Assembly (NCBI GenBank): GCA_020747065.1
Contig: JAGMVK010000021.1
Location: forward strand, 558,001-622,000
Reading direction: 5' to 3'
Length of the DNA stretch: 64,000 nucleotides
DNA from: Cadophora sp. MPI-SDFR-AT-0126
Taxonomy: Eukaryota > Ascomycota > Leotiomycetes > Helotiales > Ploettnerulaceae
Numbering within the stretch: the first letter of the stretch is position 1; each line of letters starts with the position of its first letter. The notes below the pieces were generated by a model. That model was not told where the DNA came from. It ran no database searches and worked only from the letters and a program-made list of their open reading frames with translations. Below are positions 25,670 to 37,580 of the stretch, in pieces. A program made the translations under genes and the position numbers.

Positions 25670-25919
25670 TGTAACAGTAAAGCCTTATAGTAGAGCCTTA
25701 GGGTGGATACTGGATTTTAAGGCAATTTCCGCATACCCACCTAAGCGAGCCTAAGCAAGATGAAGCAAATCTCCCTATATATTACTTCTCTCCCTTTATA
25801 CCTTCTTTACTACGTAGTTATAGATTTTAAGAGATTCTTATTATCGTTATATATTTCTCCGTTGATATATGAGGCAGTAGTTACACGTAACTGCTGTCTT
25901 TCTAGAGCAAGGCGTTATA
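25670..25919 (+). repeat. 3' LTR of the gypsy element
   Basis: Begins TGTAACAGTAAAG directly after a purine-rich tract (GAAGGGGGAAGTAG) and ends GGCGTTATA, followed by the target duplication AGTTT. Confidence 0.9.
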
Positions 25920-25924
25920 AGTTT

Positions 25925-27234
25925 AAGTATATATAGAATATCTAGTAAAAGAAATCAAGTAGCTTAAGTAGAAATCTATAAGCTCTTACTTATTAGAATT
26001 AGACTAGTCTTATCTATATATTATAATGATCTGATAATACGTAAAACTAAGTAGGTTACTAAACCTAGGAGTAAAATATACGAAGCTACTAAGAGCTAAA
26101 ATCTGAGGTAGAAAAAGTCTTTAATTCTTCTAATTCTATAAGTAGAAGAAAGCTTTTATAAGCGAAGAAAGCTTACTAAGGCTCGCAACTAAGATTATCT
26201 AAGATAATACTTTAATTCTGAATATACGCCTTATTATAATATTAGTTTATTACTTATAACTACTATATATTATCTTAATATTAACTTAATCTTATATATA
26301 AAATCTTAGCCCTTCTAAGCCTCTATAGGAACTTATTTATTATATAATCCTAATATCTCTTAGCTTTGCTAATAATTAAGAAATTAGCTTATAATTAGTT
26401 TAATCTTACTTAATATCTAATCTATAATACTAATTCCGCGAAACTTATAGTTATTTCTATAGAGCTAAGCTTAAATCGATTTTCTTTTTATAGAATTAAG
26501 ACTCTAGAGTAGTATCTTAAAGCTTAATAATCTTTAGAATAGCTTTTAATTACTAGATCTATTATTCTAATATATAATAATCGCGGATTAAGCTTCTTCT
26601 AAGGTTATATAATATACTTTTATACTATCTTCTGCCTTAGCTTATTTACTTATAACTTATTCTTCTACTACTAGCGTTTTGTATTCGATTTATAAAAAGC
26701 TTAGTAGAAGCTTTAATAATACTATTATTATATAGATTATTACTTACTATAGTTATATTAGATAGAAATTAGTCTTATTTATTATAGATTAATCTAGATT
26801 AAGGTATTAGCGTATATTATTATCTCTATTAGCTTAAGAAAGCTTACTGAAATCCTTTTTATTATAGATTAACCTAGATTAGCTTAGATCTAAGTATATA
26901 ATATATATAATCTTCTCTATAGTGTAAAAGAGCTACTAAGATCCTTTTCTAAATAAGTAATACTATAATATAGCTAGATAAAAGCTAGCTATATTATCGT
27001 AAGATATTACTTTTATTAGCTAAGTTATATTATATAAAAGAAATACTAAAGGCAGGCCTTTATTATTATATTTATAAAAGGAGTATTACTATAAGAGTAG
27101 TAATAGTATAATAGTAAGAAGAGAGAGATATGTTAAGCTTATACTTATATCTTAGTTAATATAATACTCTCTAGAAGAATAATTACCGTTGTAACAATTA
27201 AGAGGATTAAATCTAGAGTAATAGATTAAGGGTT
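25925..27234. repeat. AT-rich, RIP-like block
   Basis: About 1.3 kb of AT-rich sequence with no open frame and no readable motif between the gypsy element and the solo LTR. Confidence 0.5.
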
Positions 27235-27239
27235 CTAGT

Positions 27240-27708
27240 TGTTACGAACGCTCCCGGGGGACCGCTGGGTCCCAGGAGGGAATATCCTTAGAGCAGGTAT
27301 ACATCTGGGAGCTAAGTAGCTCCTGGGAGTAGAGCTCATAGGAGCTAATAAAAGTCCAGGAAACATGTAGCACGTAGTATTTTATTATAATAGTAATATA
27401 TAATATAGTAAAAGAGCCGTAGGTTCTTATAGCTAAGTTACGTGATAAATAGATCCTTTAGAGCTTTAGGATCCAGGGCTTTAGGAGCTTTAGAATCTAA
27501 GGATCTTAAAGGGCTCTAAAAGAATAAAGGTTCTATAAAAGATTAGTATATCTACTATTAAATAAGAGCTTTATACTTAACTCAAATAGTATTCTTAATT
27601 ATACTAGTAATTATCTTAAATTATCTATATAATACACCTACTTCTTAATTATTAAAGATTAACCCTAGGGCCTCTGTATTTATAACGAGTAAATACCGGA
27701 CCGTTACA
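27240..27708. mobile_element. Solo LTR with 5-bp target duplication
   Basis: A 469-bp sequence begins TGTTACGAACGCTCCC and ends CCGGACCGTTACA, that is TG...CA. It is flanked on both sides by CTAGT (27235-27239 and 27709-27713), the mark of one LTR insertion whose internal part was lost by LTR-LTR recombination. It is much less AT-rich than its relative at 6437-6888 and may be younger. Confidence 0.8.
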
Positions 27709-27713
27709 CTAGT

Positions 27714-28330
27714 ATTAAACTACTTATACTATTAAGGTCTTTTAGCTATAGTAGGCCCAGCGAACTAGTTATTATAATCCTTAATATAACTGCTATACCG
27801 CGCCTTTTCTTTTGTAATCTTATATAAATAATACTTAGCTTAAGGAAAGTATCTAGCAAGGTTATATAATAAGTAGTATACTTATAAGAAGCACTAAATA
27901 TTAACTCCTAGGATTTATATTATTATTTTTTAAGCTATTTGAAATTATATAGAATTATTAATCGATTACTATTATAAAGTAGTATTATATATATTTAAGT
28001 ATAACTTCTTATAATAGAAAGAAGTTAAATAAGTGCTTAATAGATTAGTATATACTTATATATAATAAAGTTAAATTTACAAAGCTTAGTAAATAAGGCT
28101 TTACTAGTTATTTAGCGTAGCTCTTTCAAATAAGAATCTAGAACTAACTTTATAAGTATTCTTAACTTACTTTTCTAATTTTAGCCGGCGGTAATTATAG
28201 CTAGGGAACTTAAAAGAGTCGCCTTCAGCTTATCTTCAGCTTACTTCCCTTAGCCTATTACTTAGCCTAGCTTACCTAGAGTTTAGGCTATAGTAGTAAT
28301 AGCTCAGGTCTAAAGACGGAAATGGAAATT
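27714..28330. repeat. AT-rich block fading into euchromatin
   Basis: AT-rich sequence without open frames. The composition becomes balanced between about 28180 and 28330, marking the right border of the RIP-affected domain. Confidence 0.5.
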
Positions 28331-30475
28331 GCTCATGTCGAGATTCCGATATCGAACTACCTGTTTCTGGATCTGTAAATCAACCGGGTGACTGGCAAGC
28401 CAGGACATGATGATGATGAAAATTAATAGTACTTAGTGCGGTGGCTCAATTGAATGAAAGGATTTTACAGGGAAGAAGCCGATCTCGAAGTTGACTGTAT
28501 CGAATCTACTAAAGTGGTTGGTCTCAAGGAAAAGAATCGTATGTGCTTGGGCATAGTGCAACTCTGCAGGTCGATGTTTAGTTAGTCATTAATATTTATC
28601 TGCACCAAATCTTTGGGCCCGTCGATATCTTCATTATGCCAATAACGCAAACGAACAGAATAATGTGTTCAGGGAAGAGATCCTGGGCATTTTCTTGGAG
28701 CTGTCATGATTTCAAATCAGGTATGCTTACCAAGTGCCAAGCTTGGTGTATATCTTGCACTCTATCCCCACCTTCTCTGACGTCTTCACATGTTTGCGTA
28801 TGGCCAATGAAGAGGAGACATATTGCCCGACTCTTTTCTCTAAATTTGAAAAATTTGAATGCTGAAGGAGTGGTCCTTGGAGCATGATCGCACTTTTCTG
28901 AGTTGAAGTGGCACCTGGCCAAAACCTTGCCAACTAATGGAGATTCGACCCTGCTGACAGTTCCTGTCATGTCAAGATGATTACTTGGTGGCGTTTCATT
29001 AACAATGCAAAGGAGATCAGCTGCTTGTCTCCGGCCCTGTGGTCACAGGTTTCTCATCCATTACCACTATACGCGGCCGGGTCATAATCCATGCGGACGG
29101 TATACCAGCATGACATATTAGGAAATCAAATTCGGAACTCGATGTTCATGGTACCAAGAAAAACTAAAGCGATTCCTGACAAAGTTCGCCGGTTTCAATC
29201 CTCTCAACTCAAGACAACCCAGAGCAGCACTCCAAACCACAAAACAAATCCCTCATACAACATGAAAATCCGCTCGCTGTCTGACATGGATCACGAAGTT
29301 CCCCACCAACGCTGACGACGGAGTATCGTACCTGCGCTTCGGACCCATCGATATTCTCGACCAGATCTCATTTACCACCAGGACAGTCAGACCTTCTCGA
29401 AGGATACATTTCCTCCTTCTGGAAGCCTTCCATCCCTTCACCCGAAACAACTTTATCTCCGCCCACGGCTTGCCACATGCAGTGTCTTCGCCGCAATCTG
29501 TCTCACTCCACCAGGCATTTCGTCAACTCAATTGTTTCAGTCGTCCTGCTCGTACTGAGATTTTATCCTACCCCATCAACCCAAAATCGCAAGTCCCCAA
29601 ACGGCAAAAGAAGATTCCCGTCTCAACTCAAGGCTCGGGCTCCACGCCACCTGAGCGACCTCAAAACAAGCATCTCATACGCCGAGGAGCCGAGAGGATC
29701 TCAAGACAGACGAAGCACCGAATAAGAAGCGCCCAAAATCTTGAATGTTCCTCGGACGAACGAAACGGCCCTCACTCGGCATACCTAATATGGCCCGCGC
29801 CTGCACCCTGATCGGTCCTTTAGACGGGCGAGTCGGTCTTTCATCCGGCTTGGCGGGTTGGATTTTGGTAGCCGAGCTGCAGAAGGTTACCTTTGTACGA
29901 CATCAGCCAGCCAGTCCCTGCAGTGGCGATCTTGGCCCTTGTTTTTCTCCGCTTTCCGTACCGTATTCTGGGGTGTGGAGAGTCGAGTCTTGGAAACGAA
30001 TTGGTCTGTTTGGCACTGAATGGACATGGAGAGATGGACATACCCCACAGATGTGTGTGGGTCGCCGGGATTAAAAGTAAGCTTGAATGGAGGGCAAGGC
30101 ATGGCTTCCTGCATTTAGCCTGAGTACGCCAATGCTCCGGCTAATCTGTCATTGATTGATGATCGCCTCAACAACTGTACGGATTCTTACTTGGATGGCT
30201 GGCTATTGCTCCGGCTACTGCTGTAGAGTGGGAATGAAGTTCGGGTTGTAGTCATGGGTATTTCGAGTGGCAGAAGGTGGGTTATCCTTGAACACTACAT
30301 ATGTCCGGTGATGCCCTGCTGTTTTGTTGCAAGCTTGCTCCTTCTTTCCTCTTCATTCCCAAGCATCTTTTAGGTGAGAATACGAAAGAAAAGCCAACGG
30401 TGACACCTTCATTTGGCCTCTTTCCTTTGGCTTCGACTGAATACTCCCAAAGAAACCACCGAGCAAACCGCCAAC
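28331..30475. other. Intergenic region upstream of the sugar transporter
   Basis: Balanced composition. Only short overlapping frames on both strands, none with family resemblance or splice-supported extension. It holds the promoter of the transporter at 30476; pyrimidine-rich stretches lie just before the start. Confidence 0.5.
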
Positions 30476-32439
30476 ATGGTTCACATCGTCGAGGGCTCCA
30501 AGGTGTCGGAGGTGGCATTGGGTTTCTCTGATCCCGTTGTCACTCAGATAGCCAACGAGGACACCGTGAAGTGGTACAAAAAGCCAAACCTCAGAATCAT
30601 GTACATCTATCTGTTCTTCTGTTGTATGGGTGTGGAGATGACGTCTGGGTTTGACTCTACGCTCATTGGGACACTTCAATTTTCCGATCCATGGAATAAA
30701 TGTATGTCGATAAGCACCACCTCGTATTGCTTCTCTATACACTCGTTCGAGGACAATAATTTGAACATGGATGTTCTGACGTTGAAGCAGACTTCAGTGA
30801 CGGAGCAAAAGATGCGAAAGAAAAGCCAATTCTGTCAGCGGGTCTCCTTGGTTTCGTCTCATCTTGCTACCAACTTGGGTCCATCATTGGCGTGCCCATT
30901 GCACCTTGGTTCAATCAACGTTTCGGGCGTAGATGGGCTATTATGGCTGGGTCCATCATCATGGTGATCGGAGCAATCATTCAAGGATTCGCACAGAATC
31001 GTGAGTTGACCCTCTGCTCACCTTTTCATTTCTTTGGATCGCAACACTTTGAACTTCAAACTAACGACAAGCAGTCGGCATGTACATCTTCTCTCGAATG
31101 CTCCTTGGATTTGGTATCGTCTTCGCCATTATTTCTGGATCCTCCTTGATCGGAGAGTTGGGACACCCGAAGGACAGATCAACACTGACTTCGCTTTTCA
31201 ATGCTTCTTACTTTATCGGCCAAATTACAGCCGCAGCTATTGCTCTTGGTACGACCAATATTGCCAGTAATTGGAGTTGGCGTCTCCCATCTTTGTTGCA
31301 GATGTGCCCTTCGTTCTTGCAGATTGGTTTCGTCTTGTAAGTTTTCATCCGAGAAGAATTCTTGGCGCATTTTCCCACTACCATATCCAGAGACACTGAA
31401 CTTGTAACATACTAACAAGCCTGAAATAGCCTCCTCCCAGAGTCTCCTAGATGGCTTATCAGCCGAGACCGATACGATGAGGCTCACGCCATTCTCATCA
31501 AATACCACGCCGAAGGCGACGCCTCCTCCGTCCTCGTCAAAGCCGAAATCGCCCAGATCAAAGAGACCATTCAAATCGAGATCGGCAACAGCAAGCAATC
31601 CTGGCTCGACATGGTCCGCACTTCCGGTATGCGCCGTCGTGTTCTCATCTCCGCCTTTCTGGGACTTTTTACGCAGATGTCCGGCAATTCGCTCCTCTCA
31701 TACTACCAAAATCTTCTTTACGAGATGATGGGATATACAACTAAGTACGCTAAGACGCGTATCAACCTTGCAAACGCCTGCTGGAGTTTGCTCGTTTCGA
31801 CTATTGCTGCCTTTGCTGTTGCCAGGTTCAAGCGTAGACACATGTTCATGCTCAGCGCGAGCAGTATGTGTATTGTGTTCACGTCGATGACCATTTCGTT
31901 CCAGCAATTGCGGAAAGCGAAGGATGCCGGAACGAGAAATAAAGCAGCTGGTATTGCGGCGTTGTTCTTCTACTTTGCGTATGCGCCTTGTTATAGCATA
32001 GGCAACAATGCTTTGACCTACAGTACGTATTTCTGCTTGTCCCTACAAATTCGCAACCCAGCTAACAACCCCAGCCTACCTCGTTGAACTCTTCCCGTAC
32101 TCGGTCCGAACTCGTGGTATCGGAATCGAGCAAATCTTTGGCAAGATCGGCGGTTTCTTCAGCAACAACGTCAACCCGGTCGCGCTCAAAGCCATTGATT
32201 GGAAATACCTTGCCATCTACTGTGGCTGGATCGCCTTCGAATTCCTGTTCATCTACTTCATGTATCCCGAGACGAGTGGGCGTACGCTCGAGGAGTTGGC
32301 GTTCTTGTTTGAGGATAAGGCTTTGGCAGAACAGGCGGTGGTGGCGGTCGAGAAGCAAATTCATCAGGAGGATATGGATATAGATCCAACGAAGCAGGCT
32401 ATTGTGCATTCGGAAGATGTGCAACCTTCGAAGGTTTAG
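30476..32439 (+). CDS. MFS sugar transporter (lactose permease/hexose transporter type)
   Basis: Five exons (30476-30701, 30791-31000, 31075-31336, 31430-32022, 32075-32439) give 551 residues, the normal length for a 12-helix sugar porter. Each intron has a GT donor and YAG acceptor, and the joins restore family motifs: DPWNKYFSDG, FNQRFGRRWAIMAGS (the N-half RxGRR loop), LLPESPRWLI (the PESPRWL motif), LVELFPYSVRTRGIG and MYPETSGRTLEE (the C-terminal PET motif). These mark the fungal sugar/H+ symporter family of the plasma membrane. The substrate cannot be fixed from sequence; similarity is greatest to lactose permease-like members. It is the first complete gene to the right of the RIP domain and shows no damage. 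Confidence 0.92.
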
Positions 32440-34069
32440 TTTATATACTGGTACTGCTTCCGCGATCCTGGGAGAACAAATGATGGAGTGACGGAAAAGG
32501 AAAGGCTGGTTGCTGGGCGTGTCATGGAGTAGTGTTGAAACGGATGAAATTCCAACTGACAGTCTTCACTTAAGTTTACAACGCGAACTGGTGAAGTTCA
32601 TATGATGAATATGCGTCCACTGAGAGTCTCTCCAGGCATAAATATGAATCGAATCCCCGTAGTGCAGAGCTCTAGGAGTGGCAGCTTGTTTAGTCGAGTA
32701 AATAAATACCCACAAGTTCACGGCAGCCCACCGTTCCGAGGATTCAGCGACGCACAATCCAATTGCCTCTTCGTCGAACGGTAGCAATGTTGAAACGAAT
32801 ATCCTGCACTATATCCTTCTACTTGGATAATTGTCTACCGAATTTTGGCCTGGTGCACCCGCATAGCTCGTAAGTTTTGATGCATGAATCAAATCAACCG
32901 ACAATCGTTTTCATTCGATATTCTTCCACCTGCATTGTATCAAATCCAATTGCGATATTTGCTTCCACCGCCGGTTATTAAACCTCAAAACCATATTTAC
33001 TCATTGCCATTGTGCTTCTCGGCGAGAAAGAGAACCGTTTCTTCAAGTCACAGCTGTGCCATCAATTTGCACTCTCGTGTGTTGAGCTGGTACCTTCCCC
33101 TTCGCTCCTCACGACGAACAGCTCAAGCATCGAATTGTCCCTATCAGAAATACTTTCTACTACACATAGTATCCTCTCGGAAAGATCTAGCTACTACTTG
33201 CGCGGATGTCTCAGACTTCTGTCCACTCTGGCTCAACACGCCTAGGCTTGTCTAAGAGCAACGACAGACGAAGAGGTAGGTGGCGGCTGAGTAAAACAAT
33301 CCCTAAATTTCTTGGCTCTCGTATGTTCTGTCTCTTCGACTCCAAGTCAACTACATTATAGAGTCACCGAAGATTGCTGGATCACATTGATTTCGGTCAT
33401 ATGGACGCACAAGAGTGGTGTTCTTGCCAGGTGTGTCGACATCCCTGCTGACCTCTCTACACTTGCTCACCATTCCCCTCAGAGCTCCGTCAATCATATG
33501 CGAATGGAGTTCAAAACTTTATAACAACGCACAATAAATCTGGTCCGATCCGACTGCTGCTCACTATTACGACTCGCTCGTGATGCCGAAGTGTTATCGC
33601 ATACCGTACCGCTTTTAGCGTCGCTATTTTCGCAGCAAGGCCAGCGACTGACGACTCGCATCGCTACTGCCAATGTTCCCCTCAGTTTTCAATTGCTTCA
33701 CGACCATTTCCTCATGGTGTTGCAGACAAGGGAGCTTGGTTGTCTCTCGATGACGTGCCAAGCTGGAGGAGAACAATAGAGCTCCATTTTGACATATCTC
33801 CCGAAATAATATAAGCGAGAAAACAATACCAACAAGCACCAGCCACCCAATTATGCGTCCGCGAACGGGGTTCAATTATTCGAATAATTCGTCAAGAGCA
33901 TAGCGATAGAATAATGCTGCCTGATCACACCTTCAGAGAAACAATGACGCTGGCTACCATTGTTTCCACAACGATGCCTGATGTCAAGCGGCCCGAGGAC
34001 TTGCCGAAGCTACAAATACGGAGAGCAGTTCTCTTCAACAAGAATTTAGAAACTTAAATCAAAGTAAAG
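32440..34069. other. Intergenic region, no gene seen
   Basis: Short frames on both strands without motifs. It should contain the transporter terminator and the former promoter of the broken SET gene. No repeat or RNA gene recognised. Confidence 0.5.
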
Positions 34070-35521
34070 ATGGCCGCGCCAAACATGGCTGCTAGGCTTC
34101 CCATGCCTGTTTTGGGACCTGGCGATCATGAATTCTTAGACCGAAGCAAGTTGATCCTCAATTCTAGTCCTTATCCCAACCTCTGCTCCCGAATGACTTA
34201 CTCATTTGTCTCTCTTTAAACTCAGATCCCGAAAAGCCAGGCACCTCGAAGCTACCCGACAAGTCTGGGTACTTTGCAAAGATCGACATCCCCGAAGGAA
34301 CGCTCATCTTCATAGACTGGTCGACTTTCACGGCGACAACCTTCATTAAAAATCCAGATCTTCAAAATGTCCTTGAGTGCGCCCTGTGGAGCATGCCACA
34401 ATGTAAGGAGGATCATTCCAAGAAAAATGCGTGTCCAAAAAGTGAGTCAAGGCCAAAAATCCCGACCTAGCATCAATGTTCTCCGATTATGCTATACCTA
34501 TCTACTCTCTCCGGTCCGAGCGATGGAACGGCCCCGACTTTGAAAAGATTGGCTTCTTCCGATGGATGGCCTACTTTCGCCACAACTACTTGCCCAATGC
34601 CTACTTCAGTTACGATTACATCAACAGATATGGCGCTATTCATGCCATACGCAAGATTTCCAATGGCGAAGAGGTCACCATTTCATATCTTCCCGAGTCT
34701 GCTTACGATATCCATACCTTGCCCGATGCTTTGGATATCCTCAAGAACACTTTTGGGCCAACATGTTAACGCGCTATCCATACGCCCGCAGGATTTGCAG
34801 CACAGGTCAGCAAAGTCAACTTCGAGATTGAGAGAAAGAGCCCCCAGCTTCTTGCAACCCAAACCTTCACGTCCTATACCCAACAAATGACCGTCGTGTT
34901 TCGCATTTTCGAGGCCTTACGGGAGTACCAAGTTCGTGACGTTCGTTGGGCAAGAGTTCATGAGCTGGGACTTGAGTGTGCAGTCTCTCACGGAGATTTG
35001 GCTCGTGCTGTAATGTTTGCGTGGCAGGCTAAGGGTCATTACGCTAGGCTTGAAGGCGCTGGTGGAATGTATGGAGGTCGAATTATCAAGATGCACTACT
35101 AAAAGAACAATCCCCAAACTCATCCCAAATTCAAGAATGGCGGCTCTTGGGCTTCGCGTCCGACACAAATCCGTCGTGTTTTCAAAGGAGACAGATTCAA
35201 TGCCGCAATTATGCAAATGCTTCCTTTCTGGATGTGGTAAGTCTTGTCATCAGGCATCCCAGAAGTTCATGAGATAAATCTGTTACCAGGAGATTAAATG
35301 GCAGAAAGAAGTTGGACCCTCAGTCTGATGCCTACAAAAAGCTCACTGGTCTTGATGGTACAGTTCCCTTCGCCTTCTTTGAGTCCGACGATCCGGTTCC
35401 AACCGACATTGATGCTAGAGCCGGACCATGGAACACGAAATGGCCCAAGGCTCCCAAGCCTAAGCGCTACATCGTTACCCCTGAGGGATTGGAGGAGGTA
35501 GTCGACCCTACCGACCTGTGA
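34070..35521 (+). pseudogene. Broken SET-domain protein gene
   Basis: Family features are spread over several pieces: GYFAKIDIPEGTLIFID (start of SET) after a probable intron ending near 34227; a Cys-rich CKEDHSKKNACPK piece; then RHNYLPNAYFSYDY and IHAIRKISNGEEVTISYLPE (end of SET); a C-terminal helical part with SHGDLARAVMFAWQAKG; and after a clear GTAAGT intron near 35238 the tail ending VVDPTDL. Intact relatives read NHSC-PNA at the second motif; here it is HNYLPNA, so the cysteine is gone. In-frame TAA codons at 34767 and 35100 interrupt stretches that otherwise continue as one protein, and the join near 34440-34470 would need a 29-bp intron or a frameshift. These proteins are putative lysine methyltransferases; this copy is most likely dead. 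Confidence 0.75.
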
Positions 35522-36675
35522 TTTCCTAAGTTATGACTGCAGATCTTGTCTGGATTCTCACACAGAATCAGCTTGCTCAAAGTCTTTGCTTGGTTTTCTG
35601 GGTTGAGGATTGGGATGGTGATGGATTCGCGAGTTGTTACGTCCTTAGCTACAGAGGTTCTCCAGAGAAATATTCGTGGCTGAGAATTTAAATGGAAATG
35701 GGTCTTTACAATATAGTTGCTGACTTATCTGCCGTGAAAACTGTGAGATCTAATATGCGCCTTCTTAATGCTTCTTAAATTTTTCTGCATGCTATGATCT
35801 TCTTTTTGCTGTCAGTTTTAAGGATGAAGTAGGGGTTTCTTATAAATTCCATATACGTGCGAGAATAGCCTTCCGACTTGCAGTTCTAAAGCCTTGAAGT
35901 AGTAATGCTCAGTAACGTTGCGTGCTCAAGGAGGCCAGAAAATTAAAGGCAAAAATTAGCCCAGGAAGGACTGGATCCTGCGATCGCACAGTGTTTCATT
36001 CATGCCCTGACGGGAACACCGAGAGTGTTTTTGGGCGTTGAAATTTAAGCGAGATAAAGTGGGTCTACTTCGGTATATCAACAAACAACATCACTGCATC
36101 AAAACATGATATTCACCACGGCAAAATAGAAGCGAAAAAGAAAGAGTAAGAATAAAATAACTTCTGAATCAAAACAGCAAAAAAATTGAAATATTTTCTA
36201 ACCCTCTCCAGCCGAAGCCAGATTGCAGAAGAACTGCAATATGGGAATTGAACCCACAGCATAGGGATTTTCGAATTCGGTTATCGGTCTTCTGATCGCC
36301 GCAAATGCGACGGACTTTTCAAGCTTTTACGAAATATTTGCTACAAATATCCCCCCGAAGGGAAAGTAAACACCCTCCAACAGAAGTTTAAATTCGCCCT
36401 CAGTAAACCCACAAAGCCAGCGATGGAACCAAGTTGGCCACAGCGAAACAACCCCCATTATTCCGCCGTGGTTGCCCCAAATCTGCTTATTTAGATATAT
36501 ATCCATGGAAAAAGTTTCTATGCTTAGTGAATTAGAGGTTCACTTTCAAATTCGCGGAAAAGTGAATGTCGCGTCGCGCCATTTCAAGACCTTGCGCGCC
36601 GTTCTTCAAGCCTTCTTTCTTCCGAACCTTCCAAAACAAAAAAACATCAAACCCTCACAGCTTCAAATCGACACG
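35522..36675. other. Intergenic region with a tRNA-like fragment
   Basis: No open frame of note. At 36241-36257 the minus strand has a perfect T-arm with box B (GGTTCAATTCC); directly beside it 36222-36240 is the inverted repeat ATTGCAG/CTGCAAT. It does not fold as a normal tRNA. Confidence 0.5.
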
Positions 36676-37580
36676 ATGCCCAAAAAGAATACTCGAACTT
36701 TCAATGGGGTTAAGGTTGTGTTACCGACCCACAAGGACAAGAGCATCTGGACGCTTGTCAATAAGGTTTGTTTCCTACAATACGCCAAGTCAGTGGATGA
36801 GGTGAACCCCGGAGTCCACCTCGATCTCCCAATAATCGAGTGTGCTTGACTATCTATACTCAAACAACAACATAAGATAATGGATAATCGGAACAGTAAG
36901 GATGCTGTGAACCTGCTCCACAGAGCCATTCTCCAGGTAAGCCTTGCAGTCCCCACTGGACAGCGTGTGAGCTCGTGTCGAGACATGTGCTAGTCAGAGC
37001 TTGACCATTGGTATGAATTACTAACCCTGCTGCTGAACAGATGAAGAAAAACAAGGCAGACAACTGGGGCGAGAAGAAGGCGAAGGCAGCTGCAGACGGC
37101 ATCGATCTTGACACCACCGTAGGACTCCCTCCACCTGCCACCACGGCAAAATCGACTCGATTGCTGACAGTCAGACAGTTTCAACTGACCGAAAGCTATC
37201 TCATGTCACCTGAGCCAGCCTTGTCTCGCGCAGAGGATATCTGGAAGAATGACGGGGACACAGATAAACATGACTGGGTTGATGAACACACCATCATGGA
37301 ACAGGCCACCGATGGCAGTGTAATTGATCATAGCTTGTGGAAGCCTTCAGTCGTAACGAGAGAGTAGTTCCGTTTGGCGTTCGACCCCGATGAAGATGTC
37401 GCTCTGATCAATGCCTACTGGAACTACATGTATCCATCCAAGGCTAGAGACGCCAATGAGCAGGCCCGACTCTTCAAGGAATCCCGCCAATCCCAACTTC
37501 AGCTCTCACTAGCTGCTGAGCAAACCAGACTCTTCGACGAGGCCTACCGACGCCACGCCGAAGAGCCTCTCAAGACATAA
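36676..37580 (+). pseudogene. Unknown protein gene interrupted by an in-frame TAG
   Basis: Exons 36676-36765, 36901-36936 and from 37041 join in frame: MPKKNTRTFNGVKVVLP..., DAVNLLHRAILQ, then MKKNKADNWGEKK. The second intron is well supported (GTAAGC, TACTAAC, CAG); the first has a weaker donor (GTTTGT) and an AAG acceptor, because the nearer CAG would bring a stop. The third exon stops at TAG 37365-37367, but the same frame continues with RLAFDPDEDVALINAYWNYM and QARLFKESRQ to a TAA at 37578. The continuation looks like the same protein, with the TAG where CAG (Gln) would fit. The product would be about 220 residues, hydrophilic and charged; no family recognised. It could also be a live gene ending at 37367. 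Confidence 0.55.

Larger units (their letters stand above)
10225..25919 (+). mobile_element. Decayed Ty3/gypsy LTR retrotransposon, split by a copia insertion
   Basis: Two 250-bp LTRs (10225-10474 and 25670-25919) are flanked by the perfect 5-bp duplication AGTTT (10220-10224 and 25920-25924). Removing the nested copia element and its duplication leaves about 8.0 kb, a usual gypsy length. A purine-rich tract ends directly at the 3' LTR (around 25655-25669). Comparing the LTRs by eye shows about 40 differences, all transitions and no indels, which is the signature of RIP. The remnant of reverse transcriptase and integrase lies on the plus strand downstream of the nested element, with gag presumably at 10475-12143 and from 19823. 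No open frame survives, so the element is dead. Confidence 0.9.

Noticed and set aside
6437..27708. The two related LTRs as the ends of one 21-kb element
   Set aside because: The right copy has its own perfect 5-bp duplication CTAGT on both sides, so it is a solo LTR; the flank of the left copy does not match.
29470..29811. 113-codon frame upstream of the sugar transporter
   Set aside because: Composition rich in Ser, Pro and Arg without hydrophobic pattern, overlapped by other frames of equal quality, no splice-supported extension.
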